The notes under the pieces are model-generated. The model worked only from the letters and a program-made list of their open reading frames with translations, was not told where the DNA came from and did no database searches. A DNA stretch of 7,282 bases from Clostridiales bacterium (GTDB taxonomy: Bacteria > Bacillota > Clostridia > Lachnospirales > Anaerotignaceae): NCBI GenBank assembly GCA_021202325.1, contig JAJQDF010000141.1, positions 1-7,282 on the forward strand. Direction: 5' to 3'. Within the stretch, counting starts at the first letter, position 1, and the number at the start of each line of letters is the position of its first letter. A program made the position numbers and the translations under genes. Shown here in pieces: positions 1-7,282 of this stretch.

Positions 1-1291
1 TCTCAAATGTATCTATTATTATTTTTTTGCCATAGGCTGTAGCCTCAATAAGCGCACGGTACATTTCCTCGGGCTTTGTCAAAAGTGTCATGCCAAGCAT
101 AACTCCGGTAAGGTCAACATCCACAAGGCATGACCTGTTGCCGTTCCGCCAGTCCAGCGCCAAAAGACCGCTCTCGCCCGGTTTAAGCTTTGATGCCTTT
201 TCGGTGAGATACTGGTGTACATTCATACCATTTTCTTCCGCCGCTTTTTTATATTCTTCCGGAACACAGTTTCTTACGAACCAGTCAAAATGGTCGCCAA
301 CACAGGACTGTCCGGCCTCATAACCAAAGTATCCCGGCATAACTCCGTCCTCTACCACTCCGCACATTCCGGGAACTATTTTTTCTTCATCTCCAAGAAG
401 TATGTCGCAGGTTGAAGTGCCTATAATCATAAGCATCTTTCCCGGGCCGGTAATACCAACCCCCGGCAGGGATACCTGGGCATCCAAGTTTGCCACATCC
501 ACGGCTGTTCCCTCGTTAAGACCGATTCTCTCGGCTATTTCCGCAGTGAGGGTTCCGGCCTTTTCTCCTACAGGCTTAATTTCGCCTTTAAACTTATCTG
601 TTACATTTTCCAGCCTATCATCCAATGACTTGAAAAATTCCTTGGAGGGATAGCCGTCCTTCTTATTCCAAATGGCCTTATATCCGGCGGTACAGCTGTT
701 CCTAACCCAATTGCCTGTCATGGACATAATAACCCAGTCTGCCGCCTCCATAAAGGCATAGGCATCCTCATATATTTCGGGAGCTTCGTCCAGTATCTGC
801 ATGATTTTAGGCAGCATCCACTCCGACGATATTTTTCCGCCGTATCTCTTTAGAAAGGCCTCGCCTCTTTCCTCGGCCTTCGCATTGAGTCTGTTTGCCT
901 GCTCCTGCGCCGCATGGTGCTTCCAGAGCTTTATCCAGCTATGGGGATTTCCGGCATACTCCTCCTTTAAGCAAAGGGGTGTTCCGTTTTCGTCCAGCGG
1001 CATCATTGTGCATGCCGTAAAATCAATTCCAATTCCTACAACCGAATCCTTTGATATTCCGGATTTTTTAAGCACAGCCGGAATGGTCTCCTCCAGTACC
1101 TCAATATAGTCGTTGGGGTGCTGAAGCGACCAGTCAATACCAAGGGCAATTCCGTCGGGCAGTTTTTCTTCCATTACAGCATGGGTATATTCCTTAACGG
1201 CAGAAGTAATAACCTCGCCGTTTTCAATATCGACAAGTACGCTTCTTCCGGAAAGGGTTCCGAAGTCAACGCCTATTGTATAACGCTTCAT
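1..1291 (-). CDS. araB: L-ribulokinase AraB, 3' end cut off by window edge
   Basis: FGGY-family sugar kinase that phosphorylates L-ribulose to L-ribulose 5-phosphate with ATP, the second cytosolic step of L-arabinose catabolism. I translated the minus strand from the ATG at 1291-1289 and found 430 uninterrupted codons running off the left edge. About 100-130 C-terminal residues are missing compared with the usual 530-570. Visible signatures are the N-terminal phosphate-binding strand [10 protein letters not shown] (residues 8-17), [13 protein letters not shown] (88-100), a [14 protein letters not shown] block (158-171), and [11 protein letters not shown] (269-279), whose Asp270 is probably the catalytic base. 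The second phosphate motif IGTSTCD (290-296) opens the C-terminal domain, followed by [16 protein letters not shown] (323-338). [10 protein letters not shown] and HFDWF favour ribulokinase over xylulokinase or glycerol kinase. The start is well supported: an AAGGAGGGG ribosome site at 1305-1297 overlaps the araA stop codon, leaving a 12-base gap and suggesting translational coupling. No frameshift or missing motif is seen in the part present. Confidence 0.96.
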   Translation of the reverse strand, partial: MKRYTIGVDFGTLSGRSVLVDIENGEVITSAVKEYTHAVMEEKLPDGIALGIDWSLQHPNDYIEVLEETIPAVLKKSGISKDSVVGIGIDFTACTMMPLDENGTPLCLKEEYAGNPHSWIKLWKHHAAQEQANRLNAKAEERGEAFLKRYGGKISSEWMLPKIMQILDEAPEIYEDAYAFMEAADWVIMSMTGNWVRNSCTAGYKAIWNKKDGYPSKEFFKSLDDRLENVTDKFKGEIKPVGEKAGTLTAEIAERIGLNEGTAVDVANLDAQVSLPGVGITGPGKMLMIIGTSTCDILLGDEEKIVPGMCGVVEDGVMPGYFGYEAGQSCVGDHFDWFVRNCVPEEYKKAAEENGMNVHQYLTEKASKLKPGESGLLALDWRNGNRSCLVDVDLTGVMLGMTLLTKPEEMYRALIEATAYGKKIIIDTFE

Positions 1292-1296
1292 ATCCG

Positions 1297-1305
1297 CCCC
1301 TCCTT
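1297..1305 (-). promoter_or_regulatory. Ribosome binding site of araB, overlapping araA stop
   Basis: The minus strand reads AAGGAGGGG here, five bases before the ATG at 1291. It overlaps the last two bases of the araA TAA codon, so ribosomes finishing araA end on the araB binding site. This fits coupled translation of the two enzymes. It also fixes the araB start. Confidence 0.85.
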
Positions 1306-2800
1306 ATTTATAGGCCACCGAGTTCCAGCGAAGCTCATTTTTAAGACTGCGAATTGTTGTATCATTGTTGATGTATACAGTCTCAATTCCCATTTCGTCA
1401 GCCCAGTCGCCAAGCTGTTCGGCAGTGAGGTCATATGTGAATGCTGTATGATGGGCGCCTCCGGCAAGAATCCATGCTTCTGCACCTGTTATAAGGTTGG
1501 GCTCAGGTCTCCAGAATGCGCTTGCCACAGGAAGCTTCGGCATGGGTTTTTCAAGGGGCAGACAATTGACATCGTTTATAATAAGTCTGAATCGGGTGCC
1601 AAGGTCAACCAATGATGTGGCAATACCGTGCTCCTCTTTGGCAGTAAATACAAGTCTGGCCGGATCTTCTCTGTTGCCCATTGAAAGCGGACAAACCTTT
1701 ATGGCAGGCTTAGCCGATGCTATGGAAGGGCAAACCTCCAGCATATGCGCCTGAAGTATTCCATCCTTTCCGGGAACAAGGCTATATGTGTAGTCCTCCA
1801 TGAATGAAGTTCCCATTGCTCCCTCTTTTCCGGCAGTCATAAGCTTCATAAGGCGAACCATAGCCGCAGTTTTCCAGTCGCCCTCTGCTCCGAAGCCATA
1901 GCCCTTTTCCATAAGGCGCTGTATGGCAAGGCCGGGAAGCTGTTTAAGTCCTGCCAGCATTCCAAAGTGGGTAACTATTGCCTGATAATTAAGTTCTGTC
2001 AGAAAGTTCTCAAATCCAATCTCTATTCTGGCCTGCTCCTTTACATGCTCTCTGAACTCCTTTTCGTCACGGCCTTCAAGCAGAATGTCATAATCTCTAT
2101 AGTACTGGTCTGTCAGTTCTTCGGCATCGCTGTCCTTAACCTGATATACATATTCGGCAATATCCGTAACATTATAAGCATCAATCTGCCAGCCGAATTT
2201 AAGCTGAGCCTCTACCTTATCGCCCTCTGTTACAGCAACGTCACGCATGTTGTCCGCAACTCTTACAACTCTAATATGACTGCTTTCGATTACGCCGACT
2301 GCCGTTCTCATCCATTCACCTATACGCTTTTGGGTTTCAGCATCTGACCAGTGACCGGCTATGACCTTTCTGTTCTTTCCCATTCTCGTTACCATATGGC
2401 CAAACTCTCTGTCGCCGTGGGCAGACTGATTTGTATTCATGTAGTCCATATCAATGGTATCATATGGAATGTCCTGATAAAACTGTGTATGCAGATGTAG
2501 AAGCGGCTTGCGGAGCTCCTTAAGTCCCAGTATCCAGCTTTTTGCCGGTGAAAATGTATACATCCATGTGATAACGCCTGCGCATGTGTCATCCATGTTA
2601 GCATCGTTCATTGCTTTTCTAATACTGGCCGAATCAATAAGAGTCGGCTTAAGAACTATCTCATAGGGCATAACTCCGCTTTTATTGAAATTTTCAACAA
2701 TCACAGCCGAATGCTCTGCCACCTCTCTAAGGCAATCGTCGCCGTAAAGATCCTGTGAACCCGGCATAAACCAAAATTTGTATTCCTTGCTTAACTTCAT
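1304..2800 (-). CDS. araA: L-arabinose isomerase AraA
   Basis: Cytosolic metal-dependent (usually Mn2+) isomerase converting L-arabinose to L-ribulose, the first step of the pathway. The protein has 498 residues from the chosen start; the E. coli enzyme has 500. The N-terminus carries the family signature FWFMPGSQDLYG (residues 9-20), with an N-terminal Rossmann-like region including WMYTFSPAK (79-87). The four metal/catalytic residues known from E. coli AraA all appear present: Glu306 in AEGDWK, Glu335 in SFMEDYTY, His352 in AHMLEVCPS, and the His pair 450-451 in AGGAHHT. The C-terminus LRWNSVAYK matches the family's LRWNEV ending. An in-frame ATG lies 18 bases upstream at 2818, but the GGGGGAGG site falls between the two ATGs, so I chose 2800. 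The gene follows araR by 25 bases with no terminator and precedes araB by 12 bases, so it is the middle gene of an araR-araA-araB operon. No defect is seen. Confidence 0.98.
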   Translation of the reverse strand: MKLSKEYKFWFMPGSQDLYGDDCLREVAEHSAVIVENFNKSGVMPYEIVLKPTLIDSASIRKAMNDANMDDTCAGVITWMYTFSPAKSWILGLKELRKPLLHLHTQFYQDIPYDTIDMDYMNTNQSAHGDREFGHMVTRMGKNRKVIAGHWSDAETQKRIGEWMRTAVGVIESSHIRVVRVADNMRDVAVTEGDKVEAQLKFGWQIDAYNVTDIAEYVYQVKDSDAEELTDQYYRDYDILLEGRDEKEFREHVKEQARIEIGFENFLTELNYQAIVTHFGMLAGLKQLPGLAIQRLMEKGYGFGAEGDWKTAAMVRLMKLMTAGKEGAMGTSFMEDYTYSLVPGKDGILQAHMLEVCPSIASAKPAIKVCPLSMGNREDPARLVFTAKEEHGIATSLVDLGTRFRLIINDVNCLPLEKPMPKLPVASAFWRPEPNLITGAEAWILAGGAHHTAFTYDLTAEQLGDWADEMGIETVYINNDTTIRSLKNELRWNSVAYK

Positions 2801-2808
2801 TTTAATGG

Positions 2809-2816
2809 CCTCCCCC
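2809..2816 (-). promoter_or_regulatory. Ribosome binding site that fixes the araA start
   Basis: The minus strand reads GGGGGAGG, then 8 bases, then the ATG at 2800. The alternative in-frame ATG at 2818 overlaps this purine tract and has no comparable site upstream (only ACACAAT after the araR stop). The internal ATG is therefore the likely true start. Confidence 0.85.
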
Positions 2817-2825
2817 ATATTGTGT

Positions 2826-3896
2826 TTAGATTCTATCCGTTGTTCTTCTTACGATAAGTGACGTGTCAAGTATATCATTTTGGGGCGTGCCGCCGTTCAT
2901 GAGCTTCAAAAGAAGCTCCGCAGCATGCCTGCCAACTTCCTCCTTGGGATGGGTAACGGTTGTTATGCCTATCTCCTCCGCTATTGATGAATCATCAAAG
3001 CCTGTAACTGAAACAGCTTCCGGCACTGATAGTCCCATACTGTTTATTTCCTTTATTACAGTAGTGGCTATCTGGTCATTGTAGCACATTACAGCTGTTA
3101 TTTTTCCGGTCTCAAGAAGCTTTCGTATCTCTGTTCTGGGTTTAACCTTTTTATCCTCTGTGTGGTACCATATTACAAGCTCCGGATCATATTCAATTCC
3201 GTTTTCCCTCAGACCTCTGGCAAACCCCTTATGCCTTTCTCCCCCTTGGGAATCGTCCGCCTTGAATATTCCGGCAATTTTTCTGTGGCCAAGCTCGGCC
3301 AAATATTTTGTAACATTATATGCTCCGGCCTCGTCATTCATAAGCACGTGGGCTTTGTCCTCCATCTGCGAATAACGGCCGTGTATGAAAACATAGGGTA
3401 TTCCGGCATTATCAAGCTTTTCGTAGAGCTCTAGATTTCGGCAGAAAATCTGGCTTTTGCTCGGCTCTATTATCAACCCGTCAACACCTATGTTAATTAT
3501 ATCCTCCAGGCAGGTTCTCTCAACGCAAATGCTGTTTTTGGTATTTTTAAGTATTATGTTATAGCCGTTTTTTGTCATAACATCGTATATGCCGTTAATT
3601 ACGCTGGGGAAAATATAGTCCGAAATATAGGTGGTAACGACAGCAACGGTATTGGTTTTGACCTTGGCCTTTTCCTTGATAGTACAGAACGTGCCCCTGC
3701 CATGCTCCGCTGTCACAAGTCCTTCTATTTCCAATATTGAAAGTGCCTTTCTGACCGTATGTCTGCTTATTCCGTACATAGCCGAAAGTGTGTTTTCAGA
3801 AGGAAGCTTGTCTCCGTTCTTAATTCTGCCTTCATTTATGTCATTTTTTATTGCATCAACGAGCATTCCATATTTTGGCTTGTTATTTTTATCCAA
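2826..3896 (-). CDS. araR: Arabinose operon repressor AraR (GntR winged helix fused to LacI-type sensor)
   Basis: Transcriptional regulator expected to bind operator DNA and release it when L-arabinose binds. From the TTG at 3896-3894 the protein is 356 residues, close to B. subtilis AraR (about 362). Residues 6-72 form a GntR winged helix-turn-helix: KLPSE (30-34), recognition region ISRHTVRKAL (43-52), wing tip GRGTF (66-70). Residues 83-356 are a LacI/GalR-type periplasmic-binding-protein fold with MCYNDQIATT (270-279), VTGFDDS (297-303) and THP (315-317). This fusion is the hallmark of AraR. The nearest in-frame ATG (residue 11, after PKYG) would cut into the first helix. An in-frame ATG at 3989 would start inside the upstream terminator and translate the operator. 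TTG with AAGGTGG four bases before it is therefore the best start. The gene leads the operon, 25 bases before araA. The operator-like palindrome in its promoter implies autorepression. Assignment to arabinose rests on family architecture plus the araA and araB neighbours. Confidence 0.93.
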   Translation of the reverse strand: MDKNNKPKYGMLVDAIKNDINEGRIKNGDKLPSENTLSAMYGISRHTVRKALSILEIEGLVTAEHGRGTFCTIKEKAKVKTNTVAVVTTYISDYIFPSVINGIYDVMTKNGYNIILKNTKNSICVERTCLEDIINIGVDGLIIEPSKSQIFCRNLELYEKLDNAGIPYVFIHGRYSQMEDKAHVLMNDEAGAYNVTKYLAELGHRKIAGIFKADDSQGGERHKGFARGLRENGIEYDPELVIWYHTEDKKVKPRTEIRKLLETGKITAVMCYNDQIATTVIKEINSMGLSVPEAVSVTGFDDSSIAEEIGITTVTHPKEEVGRHAAELLLKLMNGGTPQNDILDTSLIVRRTTDRI

Positions 3897-3900
3897 AATA

Positions 3901-3907
3901 CCACCTT
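3901..3907 (-). promoter_or_regulatory. Ribosome binding site supporting the TTG start of araR
   Basis: The minus strand reads AAGGTGG, one mismatch from AAGGAGG, four bases before TTG at 3896. It is the only good ribosome site near the region encoding the N-terminus of the GntR domain. The short spacing plus TTG suggests modest translation, suitable for a repressor. Confidence 0.7.
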
Positions 3908-3929
3908 CTTCACATTCGATATTAATAAC

Positions 3930-3959
3930 ATTATACAACTTGTATAGACATATATACAA
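3930..3959 (-). promoter_or_regulatory. Sigma-A-like promoter of the araRAB operon
   Basis: On the minus strand a perfect -10 box TATAAT (3935-3930) lies 18 bases after TTGTAT (3959-3954), which keeps the TTG of the -35 consensus but matches only 3 of 6 positions. Transcription would start around A3923 or A3922, giving a leader of roughly 27 bases before the araR TTG. That is too short for a riboswitch or attenuator. The weak -35 is preceded by an AT-rich tract that could act as an UP element. The inverted-repeat operator spans the spacer and touches both hexamers, so a bound repressor should exclude RNA polymerase. Confidence 0.75.
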
Positions 3960-3964
3960 GTTGT
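3935..3964. promoter_or_regulatory. Probable AraR operator: perfect 12-bp inverted repeat
   Basis: The arms ACAACTTGTATA (3935-3946) and TATACAAGTTGT (3953-3964) are exact reverse complements around the 6-base spacer GACATA. The TTGTA/TACAA cores are those of the AraR operator consensus I recall for B. subtilis, ATTTGTACGTACAAAT. There the cores are 2 bases apart; here they are 10 apart. Positions 3938-3953 read on the plus strand match that consensus at 11 of 16 places, so two overlapping degenerate sites are also possible. The location over the araR promoter makes AraR the natural ligand; direct binding is inferred. Confidence 0.82.
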
Positions 3965-3977
3965 TTTTATATAAAAA
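3964..3977. repeat. 14-bp AT-only palindrome between terminator and operator
   Basis: TTTTTATATAAAAA is perfectly self-complementary. Its A-run, read as T on the minus strand, is the U-tract of the ygiQ terminator. Its other end shares base 3964 with the operator arm. It lies just upstream of the araR -35 box, where an UP element would sit. Its composition could be simple AT richness, so functional significance is uncertain. Confidence 0.6.
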
Positions 3978-4004
3978 GACTGTACACAATTTTAGTGCAC
4001 AGTC
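3973..4004 (-). terminator. Intrinsic terminator of the rsmF-ygiQ unit
   Basis: On the minus strand GACTGTGCAC (4004-3995), a 7-base loop TAAAATT, and GTGTACAGTC (3987-3978) form a 10-bp stem with a single G-U pair, followed at once by TTTTT (3977-3973). The stem begins 6 bases after the ygiQ TAA. It separates the housekeeping pair from the arabinose operon. On the plus strand no T-run follows the hairpin, so it should work in one direction only. Confidence 0.92.
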
Positions 4005-4010
4005 CTGTAT

Positions 4011-5933
4011 TTATCTTTGCTTTTTATGAACATTTCTTATTGTTTTCTTTTTGTGCTCTGTCTTTTGTTTTGGTTCGGCCTTGCCCTTAGTAACCTGTTT
4101 GCTTGATTTAGAGCTGCTGCCCCTTTGACTGCTTGTATTTTTCGGTCTTTCCGGTCTAATGAGGCAGTGAGGATCAAAGCCAATGAGATCCTGCCGTCCG
4201 GCCTTTATAAGTGCCTCCTTGACCAAATCATAGTTGTCCGGATTTCTATATTGCATGAGAGCCCTCTGCATGGCCTTTTCATGGGGATTTTTAGGAACAT
4301 ATACCTTCTTCCCGGTTCTGGGATCCATCTCCGTATAGTACATACAAGTCGAAAGCGTTCCCGGTGTTGGGTAAAAATCCTGCACCTGCTCCGGCATATG
4401 ACCAATGTCCCTAAGATATTCGGCCAACTCAATGGCAGCAGAAAGGTCGCTTCCCGGATGACTGGACATAAGATAAGGCACACAGTATTGCTCTAAGCCG
4501 TACTTTTTATTTATTTCGTCAAACCTTTTTACAAATTTGTCGTAGACCTCTCTACTGGGCTTTCCCATCTTATCCAAAACCCTATCGGATACATGCTCCG
4601 GCGCAACTCTCAGCTGTCCGCTTATATGGTATTTGCAAAGCTCATTGAAAAAGCTCTCATCCTTATCGTATACCAAATAGTCATAACGTATTCCCGAACG
4701 TATGAATACCTTCTTTACCTTCGGCAAAGCTCTGAGCTTTCTGAGAATACGTAAATATTTTTTGTGATCAACAACAAGGTTGGGACATTTTTCAGGGAAA
4801 AGGCACTGCCTGTCCCGGCAGGCTCCGGCCTTAAGCTGTTTATCACAGGCAGGCCGCATGAAATTGGCAGTAGGGCCGCCCAAGTCATGAATATAGCCCT
4901 TGAAGTCCTTTTCTTCGGTCATTAGCTTAGCCTCATTGATGAGAGATTCATCACTCCTTGATGTAACCACTCTACCCTGATGGAACACAATAGCGCAGAA
5001 ATTACAGTTGCCGAAACAGCCTCTGTTGGCCGATAAGCTGAATTTTATTTCTTCGATTGCAGGCACACCTCCGGCCTTTTCGTACATCGGGTGGTATGTC
5101 CTCATGTACGGCAGTGCATATACCGCATCCAGCTCATCCTGGGACAGCGGCGGAGACGGCGGATTCTGCACAACAATACCCTCTTTGTATTCCTCTGCTA
5201 ATGTCTTGCCGGTCACTGAGTCGGTATTTCTGTACTGGTGCATAAAGCTTTCGCAGTATTTATTTTTATCCGAAGCTGTCTCCTCATAGGTCGGAAGCCA
5301 TATGCAGTCGCCTATTCTTTCTCTGTCCCTTGTTTTATAGACCGTGCCCCTTAAAAATGTTATCTCGCTCAACGGCAGTCCGCTGTCCAATGCATCGGCC
5401 AGTTCCACAATCTGATGCTCACCCATACCGTAAAGAAGCAGGTCTGCACCGGAGTCCAACAATATTGAACGTCTCACCTTATTATCCCAGTAATCATAGT
5501 GGGAAAGTCTGCGGAGGCTTGCCTCTATGCCGCCGATAACAATATTGGCGTTTTTGTAGGCCTCTCTAATTTTATTGCAGTATACAATAGTTGCTCTATC
5601 AGGCCTCAGGCCGCCCTGTCCTCCCGGAGAATAGGCATCCTTCGACCTTCTTTTCTTGGCCACAGTATAGTGGTTTACCATGGAATCGATATTTCCGGCA
5701 CCGACCAAAAAAGCAAGCCTCGGCTCCCCAAAGCGCATAAAATCTTCGGTACTGCGCCAATTGGGCTGGGCTATCATACAGACCTTATAGCCATGGCTTT
5801 CAAGCACACGGCAAATGATAGCCGCTCCGAATGACGAATGATCCACATAGGCATCACCGCATATATATACAAAATCAGGCTTGTCCCAGCCCCTTTGTTC
5901 CATTTCTTCTCTTGTTACAGGCAAAAACGGCAT
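4011..5933 (-). CDS. ygiQ: YgiQ family radical SAM protein
   Basis: Member of the YgiQ/UPF0313 family, cytosolic radical SAM enzymes with a [4Fe-4S] cluster that cleaves S-adenosylmethionine. To my knowledge the substrate is not established. The 640 residues start [21 protein letters not shown], typical of the family. An N-terminal YgiQ domain covers about 1-290 and includes [13 protein letters not shown] (24-36). The radical SAM core begins at [10 protein letters not shown] (304-313), with the CX3CX2C cluster ligands Cys306, Cys310 and Cys313. A second cysteine group, Cys363, Cys372, Cys377 and Cys383, follows. Conserved RVAPEHVSD (442-450) and [19 protein letters not shown] (516-534) lead into the C-terminal DUF3362-type region. 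The end (about 594-640) is a low-complexity Lys/Ser/Arg-rich tail that may bind nucleic acid. A GAGGG ribosome site lies five bases before ATG at 5933. The gene is 10 bases after the rsmF stop, so the two are co-transcribed, and it ends at a terminator. Family assignment is firm; the role is unknown. Confidence 0.95.
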   Translation of the reverse strand: MPFLPVTREEMEQRGWDKPDFVYICGDAYVDHSSFGAAIICRVLESHGYKVCMIAQPNWRSTEDFMRFGEPRLAFLVGAGNIDSMVNHYTVAKKRRSKDAYSPGGQGGLRPDRATIVYCNKIREAYKNANIVIGGIEASLRRLSHYDYWDNKVRRSILLDSGADLLLYGMGEHQIVELADALDSGLPLSEITFLRGTVYKTRDRERIGDCIWLPTYEETASDKNKYCESFMHQYRNTDSVTGKTLAEEYKEGIVVQNPPSPPLSQDELDAVYALPYMRTYHPMYEKAGGVPAIEEIKFSLSANRGCFGNCNFCAIVFHQGRVVTSRSDESLINEAKLMTEEKDFKGYIHDLGGPTANFMRPACDKQLKAGACRDRQCLFPEKCPNLVVDHKKYLRILRKLRALPKVKKVFIRSGIRYDYLVYDKDESFFNELCKYHISGQLRVAPEHVSDRVLDKMGKPSREVYDKFVKRFDEINKKYGLEQYCVPYLMSSHPGSDLSAAIELAEYLRDIGHMPEQVQDFYPTPGTLSTCMYYTEMDPRTGKKVYVPKNPHEKAMQRALMQYRNPDNYDLVKEALIKAGRQDLIGFDPHCLIRPERPKNTSSQRGSSSKSSKQVTKGKAEPKQKTEHKKKTIRNVHKKQR

Positions 5934-5943
5934 ATTATCCCTC

Positions 5944-7282
5944 TTATTCCCATTTCCATCCGGCCAGATATTTGTTCTTCAGCCTTCCCCTTTGGCTCTT
6001 TGCCCAGCCCAGCGGAAGTCCGTCAAATGTAACAAGCACCCAGCCGTCTTTATCCAATTCTGTCTCCAGTGTTTCTCCCTTTAAATATTTAACCGCCGTA
6101 TCGTAGGAATGGAGACTTTCGACAAGCTTTACATTTTCCTTCTTCAAGCCCATGGCAAAGGCCTGAGAAGGCTCAAATCTCTTTTTCTTAATGTCTCCCA
6201 AATACCAGCCGTTTCTGACAACCCTCAGACCATTAAAGGACGGCAAGCCCTTAGGCAGATGATACAGCTTTTCACCGTAGGTTTCAAAATCGCCGGAAAG
6301 CTCAAGTCCGATTATATTCTCAGCCATAAATTCTTCGAAATACTCAAATCCGTCTATTTTGTTCCCTTCGTGGCCGTCATAATCCATTCTGTCCCTACCG
6401 GCGGTTTTTCTCATCTTTGTGACAAAATGTCCTTCGCCGGCAGTTTTATGCGGCCAAAGTCTGCCGCATTTGGCAAATTTACTGTCGCCGCTGACTGTCC
6501 ACTCGGGGCGGCCTCTATCCAAGCCAAGCTCGGCAGGTATGCCGCAAAGCTCAAACTCAGGGTATCTATCCAAAAAGGCCTCTATCTGCCTTTCATTCTC
6601 ATCGGGATTGAACGTACATGTCGAATATATTATGTATCCGCCGGAACATACCACATCGGCACAGGCATCCAATATCTCCCTCTGCGTCGATACGCAGAAA
6701 TCCTGCATACTCTTTCCCCAGGCCTTTATTACATCCGGCTCCTTCCTGAACATTCCCTCGCCGCTGCAGGGCGCATCGATAATCACCTTATCGAAAAACG
6801 ACGGAAACCTTCCGGCAATTTTATCCGGCGACTCATTAAGCACAACGGCATTCCTCAGGCCGAAAAGCTCCACATTCTTAAGCAGTGCTTTTGTTCTGGA
6901 TGTACTTATGTCGTTGGTTACAAGTATACCCTCGCCCTTCATCCTCGCTCCGACCTGGGTGCTTTTCCCTCCCGGAGCGGCGCATATATCAAGTACCCTC
7001 TCGCCCGGTTTAACATCCGCCACAGCTCCTGTGGACATGGCGCTTGGCTCCTGCAAATAATACAGTCCGGCATGATAATATGGGCTTTTTGACGGGCGCA
7101 CATCGGCTCCGTTATAGTAAAAGCCCTCTTTGCACCATTTCACCGGCGAAAGCTCATACAAATTTTTATTGTTAAAATCATCAATATCCATTTTCAGCGT
7201 ATTGACACGCATTCCGTAAAGCCTTTCATCGCCGAAGGACGAAATATAGCTGTCAAACTCGTCCCCAAGCAGTTCTTTCATT
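5944..7282 (-). CDS. rsmF: RsmF-type 16S rRNA (cytosine-C5) methyltransferase, 5' end at window edge
   Basis: NOL1/NOP2/Sun-family methyltransferase that transfers a methyl group from S-adenosylmethionine to C5 of a cytosine, by family analogy in the decoding region of 16S rRNA (C1407 in E. coli for RsmF). The visible part encodes 445 residues counted from the ATG at 7281. The SAM-binding motif is [11 protein letters not shown] (96-106). Motif [14 protein letters not shown] (169-180), carries Cys172. Motif [12 protein letters not shown] (219-228), carries Cys222, the usual catalytic nucleophile. [13 protein letters not shown] (274-286) and the C-terminal PUA-like domain ending [26 protein letters not shown] (424-445) mark the RsmF branch rather than RsmB. 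Family members generally have about ten more residues (a LPxxF-like stretch) before the [13 protein letters not shown] segment, so the ATG at 7281 is probably internal and the start lies beyond the window. The stop is 10 bases before ygiQ. The exact target cytosine cannot be told from sequence. Confidence 0.93.
   Translation of the reverse strand, partial: MKELLGDEFDSYISSFGDERLYGMRVNTLKMDIDDFNNKNLYELSPVKWCKEGFYYNGADVRPSKSPYYHAGLYYLQEPSAMSTGAVADVKPGERVLDICAAPGGKSTQVGARMKGEGILVTNDISTSRTKALLKNVELFGLRNAVVLNESPDKIAGRFPSFFDKVIIDAPCSGEGMFRKEPDVIKAWGKSMQDFCVSTQREILDACADVVCSGGYIIYSTCTFNPDENERQIEAFLDRYPEFELCGIPAELGLDRGRPEWTVSGDSKFAKCGRLWPHKTAGEGHFVTKMRKTAGRDRMDYDGHEGNKIDGFEYFEEFMAENIIGLELSGDFETYGEKLYHLPKGLPSFNGLRVVRNGWYLGDIKKKRFEPSQAFAMGLKKENVKLVESLHSYDTAVKYLKGETLETELDKDGWVLVTFDGLPLGWAKSQRGRLKNKYLAGWKWE

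Noticed and set aside
1118..1615. Open plus-strand frame of 165 codons across the araA-araB junction
   Set aside because: Antisense to two well-supported genes, no ribosome site evident, and a translation without family features.
1700..1710. VCPL in AraA where E. coli has a His (VQHL), at first read as loss of a metal ligand
   Set aside because: Counting residue spacings shows the E. coli ligands Glu306, Glu333, His350 and His450 correspond to AEGDWK, FMEDYT, AHMLE and GGAHHT, all conserved here. The VCPL position is not a ligand.
3910..3915. ATGTGA start-stop on the minus strand in the araR leader
   Set aside because: No ribosome site precedes it and such 6-mers are frequent by chance. Not supported as a regulatory mini-ORF.
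3897..4010. Possible riboswitch or catabolite (cre) site in the only intergenic region
   Set aside because: The predicted leader is only about 27 bases, and I see no sequence close to the CcpA cre consensus there. The region is accounted for by terminator, operator and promoter.
6109..7092. Open plus-strand frame of 327 codons opposite rsmF
   Set aside because: It lies wholly antisense to a gene with clear catalytic motifs, has no properly spaced ribosome site, and its translation shows no recognisable domain. It looks like a codon-bias shadow.
1..7282. Mobile element, CRISPR array, toxin-antitoxin or novel defence system
   Set aside because: No transposase, integrase, direct-repeat array, terminal repeats or unexplained gene was found. 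All coding space is filled by known families.

Overview
The window is a gene-dense, single-direction stretch: all five protein genes lie on the minus strand and read right to left. It looks like chromosomal DNA of a low- to mid-GC Firmicute, most likely a clostridial, Lachnospiraceae-type anaerobe. The grounds are a GntR/LacI-type AraR regulator, strong AGGAGG-like ribosome binding sites, a consensus sigma-A-like promoter and very short intergenic gaps. The genus cannot be fixed from the sequence alone.

Right-hand unit (about 3973-7282): an rsmF-type rRNA cytosine-C5 methyltransferase gene, cut at its 5' end by the window edge, is followed after 10 bases by ygiQ, a radical SAM protein gene of unknown biochemical role. 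The unit ends in a clear intrinsic terminator at 3973-4004.

Control region (about 3897-4010): this is the only real intergenic space. It holds the ygiQ terminator, then an AT-rich palindrome, then a sigma-A-like promoter. The -35/-10 spacer and both hexamers are covered by a perfect 12+12 bp inverted repeat with a 6-base spacer. I read this as the operator of the downstream regulator.

Left-hand unit (1-3896): araR (arabinose-responsive repressor, TTG start), araA (L-arabinose isomerase) and araB (L-ribulokinase, 3' end beyond the window) sit 25 and 12 bases apart and are evidently one operon. AraA converts L-arabinose to L-ribulose and AraB phosphorylates it to L-ribulose 5-phosphate. The epimerase AraD and any transporter are not in the window. 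AraR probably represses the whole unit, itself included, until arabinose is present.

I see no mobile element, CRISPR array, tRNA, rRNA, riboswitch or evident novel system. The most interesting items are the architecture of the operator-promoter and the functionally unassigned YgiQ protein with its extra cysteine cluster. Apart from the control region, no stretch over 300 bases lacks a gene.
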